From contig KE546975.1 of the NCBI GenBank assembly GCA_000442125.1, positions 620,001 through 684,000 on the forward strand: DNA of 64,000 nucleotides, given 5' to 3'. The position numbers were made by a program, and so were the translations under genes. Origin of the DNA: Opeltia flavorubescens (Eukaryota > Ascomycota > Lecanoromycetes > Teloschistales > Teloschistaceae). Of the stretch, positions 50,429 through 61,116 are shown piece after piece. Below the pieces are notes generated by a model, which was not told the DNA's origin, did no database searches, and worked only from the letters and a program-made list of their open reading frames with translations. How positions within the stretch are numbered: the first letter of the stretch is position 1; every line of letters starts with the position of its first letter.

Positions 50429-50623
50429 TATTATAATTTTTACTTTACTTAACTGCAGCCTTTATATTAATATATATATATATTAATATACAGTATATAT
50501 ATAACGTTGGTTGTACGTACTAGTAGATAACGATTAGATAGCGATAAGCTAAGCGAGCTAGTATATAGTCAGCTGGTAGTAGTTAAAGAACAAGCAACCT
50601 TTACTACTATTATTTTTTTATTA
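50429..50623 (+). repeat. A3 3' LTR
   Basis: 195 bp, preceded by TTTAGCGGTAT as in A2. Slightly shorter than the 5' LTR because of a small difference in the AT palindrome. Confidence 0.87.
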
Positions 50624-51288
50624 AAACTAAAATTATTTATAATTAAATAGTAAATATTTATTATAATAATTCTTTTATATATTAATATCTATATAAAGTT
50701 TTAAATAATTTATTATTTAGTTAATTCTAATATAAAAAGAAATTTTATTTTATAAATATTTATTAAAAAAATTTTTTTATTTAAAAGTTAAATAGCTTTA
50801 AAATAAATTAAGACGGTAGATAATTATTAGATTTTATTCTATAATTTCTATTTATTAGGTACGAATTTAATAGATAATTATAAAATAAAAAAGTATTAAT
50901 AAAATAAATATTATATAATAAATATATAAAAATATAATATAATTTTAGGTTATTTCTGATTAATAAAAGTAGATTTTAATATTCGCTAGTAAAATTAGAA
51001 GTAGATTTATAAAAAGTACTTTTATTATTTATAAATTAGTATTAAACTAGGTCGGTATTTATATTATAAAAAAATTTATTAAATTAGCGATATTAATAGT
51101 ATATAAAAAAAAAATATATAAATTATATATTTTTACTAATTAATATTTAATTTAAAAATAGAAATAGCTATTTTAGAAATAGCGAGGTACAATCTAATAT
51201 AAGCTAAAAATTCTATAATTCCGCNGGCTTTGTAAAATTTAGTAAAATACTTTTTAAAAAAATTTATTAATAGTTTAAATATATATAA
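50624..51288 (+). pseudogene. Element K degraded protease region
   Basis: K resumes to the right of A3. About 50,780-51,010 resembles a gypsy aspartic protease; its distal ILGxxWL-like motif is recognisable near 50,938-50,960. The block is cut at 51,289 by R1d. One undetermined base at 51,225. Heavily broken. Confidence 0.55.
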
Positions 51289-51682
51289 CTAGTACTGGGC
51301 CACCGTCCCAATGGAATTTTGCTGTTGGCAGCTGGCAGCTAGTAGAGCTGAGTGGTAGGGCTGGCTGCTAGTTCTTAGTTAACCTAATACGGCTAAATCT
51401 TTTATATACTATAGCGCTATTAATTTTTATCTAATTTTCAAAGTTTTTACGCCGTTAAAATACGCTTATTAAGAATTTTAAACTAAATTATTATATATAT
51501 TATTATTTACGAAATTAGTAGAGCTATTAAGCTATAAAAAAACTAGCTATTTTAGTAGTCGAAATACGAAAACGCGTTAGGCTTAAAATATATCTACTTT
51601 TATTTAATACTAATCGATAAAATTTATATTTATTTCGGGTCGGGAAGCCGATAAAAGACGTTTTCTAATATATATATAATTA
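51289..51682 (-). mobile_element. Dispersed repeat R1, copy d (394 bp, inverted)
   Basis: Reverse-complement R1. The plus strand starts CTAGTACTGGGCCACCGTCC and ends ATATATATATAATTA. It is inserted in K between the protease and reverse-transcriptase remnants. No flanking duplication is visible. Confidence 0.78.
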
Positions 51683-52557
51683 GGTAAAGTATTTTATAAA
51701 TTTAAAGCTAGATAAATAATTAAAAATAAGTCTAATCTATAATATATTATTAAATAAATTAGTAGTAATTCGAAACTATTTTACTAATATATAAACTAAA
51801 AACTAAATAAAATCTTTAAATAGTTTAGTTAAAAGACTAGTACTATTTATTAAAACAATAAATAATAGTTTATAATTATATATAAATTATAGAGGTTTTA
51901 ATAAAATTATTATTAAAAATAAATATTTTTTATTTCTATTATTGAAAACTTTAAATAGATTTATATATATAAAGCGATTTATTAAAATTTATATTTATAA
52001 TATCTATTATTATATTTAATTTAAATAGAGAAATAAATAAAAAATTATATTTTAAACTTACTATAAATAGTTTAAATATTAAATTATATTATTTAGCTTT
52101 ATAAATACTTTTATTACATTTTAATTATATATTAATAAAGCGTTATTATTTTGCTAAAATATATTTTATATTATCTATTTAAATAATATATTAATTTATT
52201 TTTAAAATAAAAAAAAATATTAAAAATATATTTATATAATTATTAAAGCTTTATTAAAATATTATTTATATATAAAACTATTAAAATCTATTTTTAATTA
52301 TATTAAAATTATAGTTTTTAAACTTTTTAATAAATTAATAAAAAATTTATAGAAAGTTTTTAAAAATTAAGATTATAAATAAATAGCTAGTATTAGAAAA
52401 TATAAAGAATATTCTAATATTTTTAGAATTTATAAAATCTTATAGGCGAATTATAAAAGGTCTTTTATAAATAACTATTCTTTTAACCGACCTAATATAA
52501 AGTATAAAAAAAATAAATTAAATTTAAATTTATTTAATTTAAAAAAATATAAAATAT
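51683..52557 (+). pseudogene. Element K degraded reverse transcriptase
   Basis: Clear gypsy-type reverse-transcriptase remnant at about 51,880-52,330, with the catalytic YxDD box position near 52,176-52,193. It runs into the G2 LTR at 52,558. K's RNase H, integrase and 3' LTR would lie beyond G2, outside the window. It is the oldest layer of the right half, since A3, G2 and two R1 copies are inserted in it. Many breaks. Confidence 0.72.
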
Positions 52558-52756
52558 TACGGTTATACCGTATAGGCAGAAGGCTAATAGAGCAGGTAGG
52601 GCTAAGTAGCTATTATAATCTAAAGAAGGCCTTTTAAATAAATTTACCCAATTGGGTTTAGCGCCTTTTAGCGCCTATATTTATTTAATTATAGATTTTA
52701 TAGATAAATAATTCTTTACCTTTAATATAATACTATTACCCTATATTTATTATATA
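52558..52756 (+). repeat. G2 5' LTR
   Basis: 199 bp, homologous to 21,586-21,784 and 28,560-28,758. The matching 3' LTR is outside the window. Confidence 0.92.
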
Positions 52757-53484
52757 ATAAATAGTAGTAATTAAAGGTAATCTATATAAAATATAATACT
52801 ATTAACTTCCGTATAAATATACTATTAATTATTATATAATATTAGATTCTTTAAATAGATCTAGTACTTTTTTACCTATTAAACTACCGCTTCTATATTA
52901 ATACTCGGTTAATAAAATTAATTAAAATATATTTTAATTTTTAATCCTTCTAATAAAATTCTAAATACCTTTTATAATAATTTAAAGGACTTAATTAATT
53001 TTATTATTATACTAGCTCTTATTATAATTATTTTTTATATTAAAAAGTTTTAAAAATATATTAAACGATTTTTAAAATAAAATCGGGCCTTTATAATAAT
53101 CCTTAAAATTTATACCGACTATATTTATAAAAAAAATCTAGATTTATATTATTTTTTAATATAGGATTTTTTTAGTAGTCGGGTAATTTAAACTAGTATA
53201 ACTTCTATCGCTACTTATCCTATAAACTAGAATAAATACCTATAGATTTTTACTAAAGTAATAAGCGATTTCTATAATAATATTATTATAATTTTTAAAA
53301 ATAAAAACTTTTAAGCCTATATTTAAAAGCTAGCTACGAATTTTATTTAAAATAGTTTAAGTTTTTACTTTTATTTTTTAGATTCGCTAGAAGATTTATA
53401 ATAGCTTAATAAGTTTATAAATATTATTAAATTTATTAATATATTTAAATAATAAAAGAATATTTTTTTTAATATTAAATCTAG

Positions 53485-53489
53485 TCTAT
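53485..53489. repeat. Target-site duplication of E2, left
   Basis: TCTAT, against CCTAT at 61,112-61,116; the one difference is a C-to-T transition. Counting the duplication once, the flanks line up with G1 around 22,500-22,535. Confidence 0.8.
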
Positions 53490-53746
53490 TATTATAGTTA
53501 GTAATGGTCTAGCTTATTATAATATTATAAAGCTATCGTATAGCTTCAGCTAAAATATTATATCGCTATATTATACTAATAGGAAAGGGGGCCTATATAA
53601 TTAAAGGAATTCCCTTTAATATTTATAGCTTTCTAGATATTAATATATATATATTCTCTATATATAGCTCCGTATATATAATAGTAAAATATTAAACTAT
53701 TACTTATACTTTTATATAATTTCCCTACTATTATATCCTTTTTATA
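53490..53746 (+). repeat. E2 5' LTR
   Basis: 257 bp, from TATTATAGTTAGTAATGG to CCTTTTTATA (RIP-altered TG...CA). Matches 60,855-61,111 and, inverted, both E1 LTRs. Confidence 0.92.
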
Positions 53747-53799
53747 CTTTAATATTTCTACTTTTTATAGAAAGTAATTTAATTATATTATAAAGCTAT

Positions 53800-56700
53800 A
53801 ACGCGAAGTAGTAATAATAATACTACGCCTATAATTAAATTATAATTATTAATAAATATAGTTATACTATAAAATAATAATATAAATAAATTTATTAATA
53901 ATATTTTAAATATAGAAATTTAAGCTTTTAAAATTAAATAAGTTCTAGTTTATTAATAAAAAAGGTTAGAAATATTAAAGGCTAAAAAAGAATTAGAATT
54001 TTTAAAGCTATCTATCGCTATATATTAATAATAAACCTTCGAAATTCTAATTAACGATTTTAAATATATTAAAAGATAGAAAATAAATAAAAAATTAAAA
54101 TTAAAGGTTTTTAAGCCTATTTAATATAAAAATAAAAGTTATATAAAATATATATTATTTAAACGCGAATATAAATATATTTTTAGAATTTATTTAATTA
54201 TATATAAAACGGAAACTTTAAAAATTTTATTTAATATAAACTATCTTGGTCGTTATTTAATAAATATATAGGACTAAATTAAAAAAATAAACTTAAATAT
54301 AAGGTTTAAAATAATTTAAAAAATATAATTAAAACTTTTATTAAATTAATTTAATTCTTAAACTATTTATAATATTAAAATAATATTATAATATTTTAAT
54401 ATAAAGTACTATAATTATAAAAATATTTTTTTATTTATTAAATATTTAAAAAACTTTAAAAATTATATAAAAAAATTTTTATTAGATTATATTCGGGTAA
54501 ATATTTTAAAAAACGCCTTTTAAAATAGTATAATTAATAAAATATTTAAAGTATTTAATTTTTTAAAAATATATTAAAGAATTATTAATTAAATAATTAA
54601 AATTAAATCGGTTTAATTATAATATCGGGCGTATATTAGTTATAATAATATAAATATTAGAGTATTAAATTTTAAAAGTTATAAAAATAGTTAAAAAAAA
54701 TAAAATTTATTTAATATTATTATACCGATAATTAGCGCGAAAATAATAATAACTAATTATAGAAATTATAGAAGCTAGTATAGTTTTTAAAAATATAATT
54801 TAAATAATAATTATAGATTTTATAAAAATAATAATATATTAATAATAATTATTTATTAAAAATATAATAAAAAAAGTTTTAAAAAACCTAATTACCTTTA
54901 TAAAAATAAAAAAGGAAAAGATAGAATTTAGTAAATATTACTTTTATATTATTAGGTTATTAATAAATAAAATTAAAAATATTTTATTTAATTACGAACG
55001 TAATTATTTAAAAAAAAAAAAATAAGAGGTTAAATTAGCTATATTTATTAATTATAATATAAATTTAAATTTTATATTATAATATTATATAAAAGAACTA
55101 AAATTATATAATAACCGTAATATTAAAATACTAGTTAGGACGTTAAATAATATAAGTTTAATTTATTTTTAAAAATATAAACTTCTAGTTAATTTTATTA
55201 ATTTAAAAAAAGNATTTAAAATAATAATAAATAAATATATTAAAATAAATATTAAATCTTTTAATATTATATTTAACCTTTTATAATTATATTAATATAA
55301 TCTAGATATTAACTAGATATATATATATAATAAATATAACGCGATTCTAGCGCTATTTTAGTAGAAATAAATATTAAATTAATCCCGGCTAAAAAATTAG
55401 AATATTTATTAGAAGTAAAGAAATTTAAATAATTATACTATTTTAATATAGAGTTATATAGTAAGAATAATATATTTACTTTATATAATATTAAAAAAGC
55501 GATTTTATTTAAAAAATATACTGATTTAAAAAGGATTTATAATTTTTAAAAAATTAATAAATTTTTTAAATATTTTATAAATAATTATATATTTAAAATA
55601 ATAAGTAATCTATTATTTAAACCTTTATATAATTTTTTAATTATTAAATTAAAAGTTTTATAAATTTATATTAATAAAAATTTAATAAAAAATTTTATTT
55701 ATTATTTAATATCGCGAGCTAGCGCTTTAATTATATTTATAAAATAAAAAATAGTAGTTTTTATTTTTATATTAACTATTAAAGGTTAAACCGGGTTATT
55801 ATTAAAAACCGGTATTTTTTTTTTCTAATATTAAAAGCTTTAAATAAACTATATAAAATAATAATTTTTATTTATTTAAATATCCGGAATATCTATTATT
55901 ATATTAAAATCCGGAAGAGCGATAAATAAAAAATAATATTTTATATTTATTATAACTATTTTAAATATTATATTATATTATTTAATTTAATAAATATTCT
56001 TATTACTTTTTAAATATATATTAATAATATTTTTAAAAACTTTTTAGATTTTTTTATTATAATATATATAAATAATTTACTAGTTTATTTTAAAAATAAA
56101 TCTAAGTATTTAATATATATATATAAAAGGTTTTTATAAGATTATTATAATATAAATTATATATTAAATTAAAAAAGTATTTATTTAATATATATAAAAT
56201 TAGATTTATAAAATTTATTATTTACTCTAATAGTATTATAATAGAAAAATCCCGTATTAAATATATAAAAAATTAGTTTTTTTTAAAATTATACTATAAT
56301 ATATAATATTTTTTTAAATTTATAAACTTTTATTAATATTTTATTAGAATATTCTTATAAGTAATACTACTATTAATATTATTATTAAAAAACGGTAATA
56401 AAGAAAAGTTTAATATTAAATTTATTTTAATTAAAAAAATAATTAGTATATTTAAAATATTAAAAGAATATTTTATAATAGCGTTTATTTTATAATAATT
56501 TTATTATATATTTTAAATTTATATTAAAATAGACGCTTTAAAGTATATTATTTTAGTAATTATTTTATAGCCTTTTAATACTAGTATATAAATTTATTAA
56601 TATTTTATTACCTATTAATTCCAAAAGAAAATAATAATTAAATATAATTATAGTATTAAAAATTCGGAATACTAGTTATTATTTACGCTTATAAATAGTA

Positions 56701-59210
56701 GCGATATTATATTAAAAAAGCTTTTTATAAAATAAAAGTTATTATTAATTATATAAATTTTTATAATTTTTTTATAAAGAAAAAGTTTAATTATAAAAAT
56801 ACTAGATAATAAAAATAGTTAGTTAAATTAAACTTAAATTTAAAATATAAATTAAATAAATTAAATTTTATTAATATAATATTATAAAAAAGTAATTATA
56901 AAATATTTAAAATTTATACTATTTTTAATATTTTAAATTAAAAGTATATCTATTTAATTTTATATTTTAAAAAGTTTTAAAAAAATTTTAAAAAAAGTAT
57001 AAAACTAATTATAAATTTTTTAAAAATTTAATATTATTTATTTAAAACTTTTATAAAATAAAATAAAAATAAATTTAAAAGTTTATAAAAGACTTTAAAT
57101 AATATTAAAAAATTATTAAAAAATTATAAAAAAAGTTATTTTAATAATAAAATATTATTAATTAATTTTAAAAATATTTAAAAAAACTTTTAAAAGTTAT
57201 TTAAAAATATTAAAACTATTATTTAAAATATTTAAAAAGCGGTAGTAATATATTATATAATAAAAAAAGTAAAGGTTAATATTTTTAATAAAAAAAATAA
57301 ATTTTTAAAAAATACCTTTAAATATAAATTTTTAATAAAGAATTATATATTTAATATTTATATAAAAAAGCGCGATAATATTATATTATTTATATTTTTT
57401 TATAATTAAAGGATACTTTTAATATTAATAAAAAAAAGAGATAAAAATATTTTAAAAAGCGATATAAAAGCGTTAATTCCGCTTTTTATAATTAAAAAAA
57501 AATTTTTTAAAATAAAAAAAAAGTAAATATTAATAAAAATTTATAATTTTAAAGTATATAAAAAGTTAAAAGTTTTTTATAAACCTAATATTATTATATA
57601 TAATAATACTTAATTAATTATTTTAAATAATTTTAATAATTTTAAAAATTTATAATTAAAATAATAAATTATTAAAAAAGCGGCTTTAAAAAATATATAT
57701 AATATACCCCCGCTATTCTTTTATTATATTATAAAAAAGTTTTAAAAATTTAATAGTATAGCTAAAAAATTAATATTTTAAAAAAAAAAATTATTTAATA
57801 ATTTATTAAATATTTATATAGTATTAAAATAATTTAATAAAAATTATAAATAATATTAGAACTAAAAATTACTCTATTATAATAAAAAATAGTATTTATT
57901 TTTTAATATAATTAGATAAAAAGTCTTTAAACGTAATTATAATAATTTTATAATAGATTATTTTAATTATAAAAAAATATTAGAATTTATTTATTAAAAA
58001 TACTTTTAATTAAATATAATAAAAGATATTAAATATTATATATATATTTATAATATATATTATTAAGTAAAACTTATAAAATATAAGTTATATAATAAAA
58101 TATAACTATTAAAAAGACTTTTAAAACTATTTAATAATTTAATTATAAATTTTATTATTAATCTACTTTTATATAAACGCTTCCGCGTTATATATAATTC
58201 GATTTTTATAATAATTAATTACTATATAAAGTTTATTATAAATATTTTATACTAGATAATTATAACTATAAAAAAACTAGCGGATATTTTTATTAATAAA
58301 GTATATAATTATTATAGTATATTTAAATCGCTAGTTTTTAATTAAAAAATTCTTTTTATTTTATAATTTTAATCTATTTTTTATTATTATTTAAAGATTA
58401 AATATTATTTAAATACCGCTTTTTATTTATAAATCGATAAGTAAATTAAATAATAAAATTAAACTTTAAAATAATTTTTAAAGGGCTTTATTAATTATAA
58501 TTAAAATAATTAAAATAAATAATTATTTTTTATAGAATTTACGTATAATAATAATAAATATACTTCTATTAATATAACGCCGTTTTTTATTATTATTAAT
58601 AAATATTCTAATCTAAAAAATAATATTTAAATTAATAATATTAAAAATAATATATTTAAAGTATATTAATATACTAAAAAATATATATATATATATATTT
58701 AATTTAAAAACTAATAGAAAATAGTAATAAAAAAATAATTTAAATATTATAATTAAAAATATTTTATAAAATCTTTTATTATTAATAATATAATATAATT
58801 AAATAAACGTAATATTAAAATAAAAAAGCTATTAAAAAAACTAGATTATAAATTTTATAGGCCTTTTAAAATAATAAAATTAGTAAATTTATAATTATAT
58901 TATTTAAAACTTCTAATATTAATAAATTATATCTATTTTATTTTTTATATTTTTTTTCTCGAATTATATATAATAGTAAAAAAAAAAATAAAAAAAATCT
59001 ATTACTTTTATTTATTAATAGTAAAAAATAATATAAAATAAAAAAAGTATCTAATTTAAAATAGTACTATAAAAAATTATAATATTTAGTAAAATAGTTT
59101 AATTATAACTTTAAAAATAATAATTAATTTAATAATAAAAAAATATTAGAAGCTAGTAGATATATAAAAAACTTTTATTATATATATTTTAAAAAATTAT
59201 TAAATAATAA
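53800..59210 (+). pseudogene. E2 degraded gag-pol region
   Basis: Fossil polyprotein. Rough layout: gag about 53,800-54,950; protease about 55,030-55,200; reverse transcriptase about 55,640-56,200, with the remnant of the YxDD box near 56,070-56,090; RNase H about 56,360-56,800; integrase about 57,950-58,990, with the first catalytic block near 58,130; chromodomain remnant about 59,020-59,210. Reverse transcriptase, integrase and chromodomain are recognisable by residue order. Gag is assigned by position. One undetermined base at 55,213. Many breaks. Confidence 0.83.
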
Positions 59211-59214
59211 TAAA

Positions 59215-60854
59215 AAGGGCTTTTTAAAAAAAAGGTAAAAAAAAAAATAAATTATAATTAAACTATATATAAATATATAAATAAAATAATAAATAAAATA
59301 ATAAATAATATTAAAAATATAAAATAATAATAAAAATAAAATTTTATATAATTATTAAAATTTACTAGTAGAATATATATTATAAAATATATTATTAAAA
59401 AAAATTAAAATTAAAAAAAAGTTTTATTAGAATATAAATTTTAAAGTTATAATTATTTAAAAATAATATAAATTTAAAAATAAAATATAAAAATAGATAT
59501 ATAAAAATAAATATTAAAAATTAATATAAAATATTAAATAAATATAAAATTATATAATAATACTATTTTTTTTTACTTTACTTTTATTAATAAAAAAAAA
59601 ATTATTTTTTTTAATTAAATTTAACTACTTTTTTTTAATAATTAAAAGATTTAAGCGGTTTTAATATAAAATTAATATATAAAATTATATAAAAAGGGTA
59701 AATATATAATAAAGTATATTATATTAATATTTATATTAATTAATTTTTTTAAAATATAAATAGTTTTAATAATATTAAAGGTATTAATAGTTTTTTTTTA
59801 CTGTATTTTAACTTTTTTTTAAACCTCGATTTATTTACAGCTAGAAAAAATAATAATACGCGAGTAGTATATAATATATCGCTTTTTATTTTTATTAGTA
59901 ATATTAATAATAATAATAGCGGAAATTATTTTATTAGCTATTAAAATAAATTTTTAAAAAATTTATATAGATTAAAGAAACTACTATAATATATAAACTT
60001 AATATATTAATTTATATTTTTTTTAAAGTTTAGAATAATACGTATAATATTTAAAGCCGATATTAGATTTTATATAATAGATAAAAATATAATAAATAAT
60101 AAAATTATTTTTTAATTATTTTTTATTAAAGGTTATTAAATAATAATATTAGATAAATAATATATATTATAATTCTAACTTTAATATTAAAGTATTAGGC
60201 GCTTATATATTTTAAAAAATTTTTTTAATTATAAAAATTTTAAAAGCTTTAAAATTTATAATAAAAAATATAAAAGTTAAAAAAAGTTTATAAAAGAATA
60301 GAGCTAGTAAATAAAGGTAAAATATAATAAAAATAATAAAAACCTAAATTAAAAAATAGATTTATATTAAATAAAAATATTTATTATATATTTATAAATA
60401 AAAAATAGAATTATACTATTTAACGCGAGGTTTATAATACTAGTAATATAAATTAAATTATTTAAAATTTAATAGTTTTAATTATTTATAATTATTATAA
60501 TATAATATAACTATTAAATAGAATTATTAAATAATATTATTTTTATAAATATATTTTAGCGCGAGTATTTAATAAATACTAAAAGGTATTAATAATACGT
60601 TATAACGCGACAGCTAATATTAATATTAATACCGAATAATTTTTAATATATAAAATAAAGTTATTTATATATTTTATATATAATAATAAAACGCTTTATA
60701 TATAAATATATATTAGTATTATATATCTTTAAATTATTAATTTAATTAATACGCGTTTAAATACGCGCGTTTTATATAAAAGGCTTAGCTATCTATTATA
60801 TATTTATCGTTTAATTATAAAATAGTAAAGATACTATTATAAAAGAAGAAATAT
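59215..60854 (+). other. E2 region between chromodomain and 3' LTR
   Basis: About 1.6 kb, conserved in E1 (36,447-38,125), so it belongs to the element and is not a later insertion. 59,260-59,560 still has a coding-like lysine/glutamate-rich composition. 59,820-60,840 has coding-like composition on the plus strand without a recognisable family. Confidence 0.55.
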
Positions 60855-61111
60855 TATTATAATTAATAATAGTCTAGTTTATTATAATATTATAAAGCTA
60901 TTATATAGCTTTAACTAAAATATTATATCGCTATATTATACTAGTAGAAAAGGGGGCCTATATAGTTAAAGGAATTCCCCTTAATATTTATAGCTCTTTA
61001 GATATTAATATATATATATTCTTTATATATAGCTCCGTATATACGATAGTAGAACGTTAAACTATTGCCTATACTTTTATATAGTTTCCCTACTATTGTA
61101 TCCTTTTCACA
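60855..61111 (+). repeat. E2 3' LTR
   Basis: 257 bp. Keeps the terminal CA (CCTTTTCACA). Mostly transition differences from the 5' LTR. Confidence 0.92.
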
Positions 61112-61116
61112 CCTAT
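61112..61116. repeat. Target-site duplication of E2, right
   Basis: CCTAT, the less mutated partner of TCTAT at 53,485-53,489. Confidence 0.8.

Larger units (their letters stand above)
35154..50623 (+). mobile_element. Gypsy chromovirus A3, interrupted by E1 (family A)
   Basis: Family-A element of about 7.8 kb (excluding E1), on the plus strand, with an LTR at each end and E1 inserted in its gag at 36,190. It is inserted in element K. No matching 5-bp duplication is seen at its edges (ATATT on the left, AAACT on the right). Its leader lacks the extra segment of A2. Dead, with breaks across all coding parts. Confidence 0.9.
52558..53489 (+). mobile_element. Gypsy chromovirus G2, left part (family G)
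   Basis: Starts with a 199-bp LTR homologous to those of G1, then follows G1 positions 21,785-22,514 (leader and gag) until E2 interrupts it. Same orientation as G1. The five bases before it, AATAT, are the same five as before G1. RIP-altered throughout. Confidence 0.9.
53490..61111 (+). mobile_element. Gypsy chromovirus E2, full length (family E)
   Basis: Complete but dead 7,622-bp element on the plus strand with two 257-bp LTRs and a 5-bp duplication, inserted in gag of G2. The inverse orientation of the same family is E1. Parts: LTR, gag, protease, reverse transcriptase, RNase H, integrase, chromodomain, a long 3' region, LTR. Many breaks. Confidence 0.93.

Noticed and set aside
52553-52557. 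AATAT before G2 as half of a target duplication shared with G1
   Set aside because: The right end of G2 is outside the window, and the same string before G1 may just reflect AT-rich target choice.
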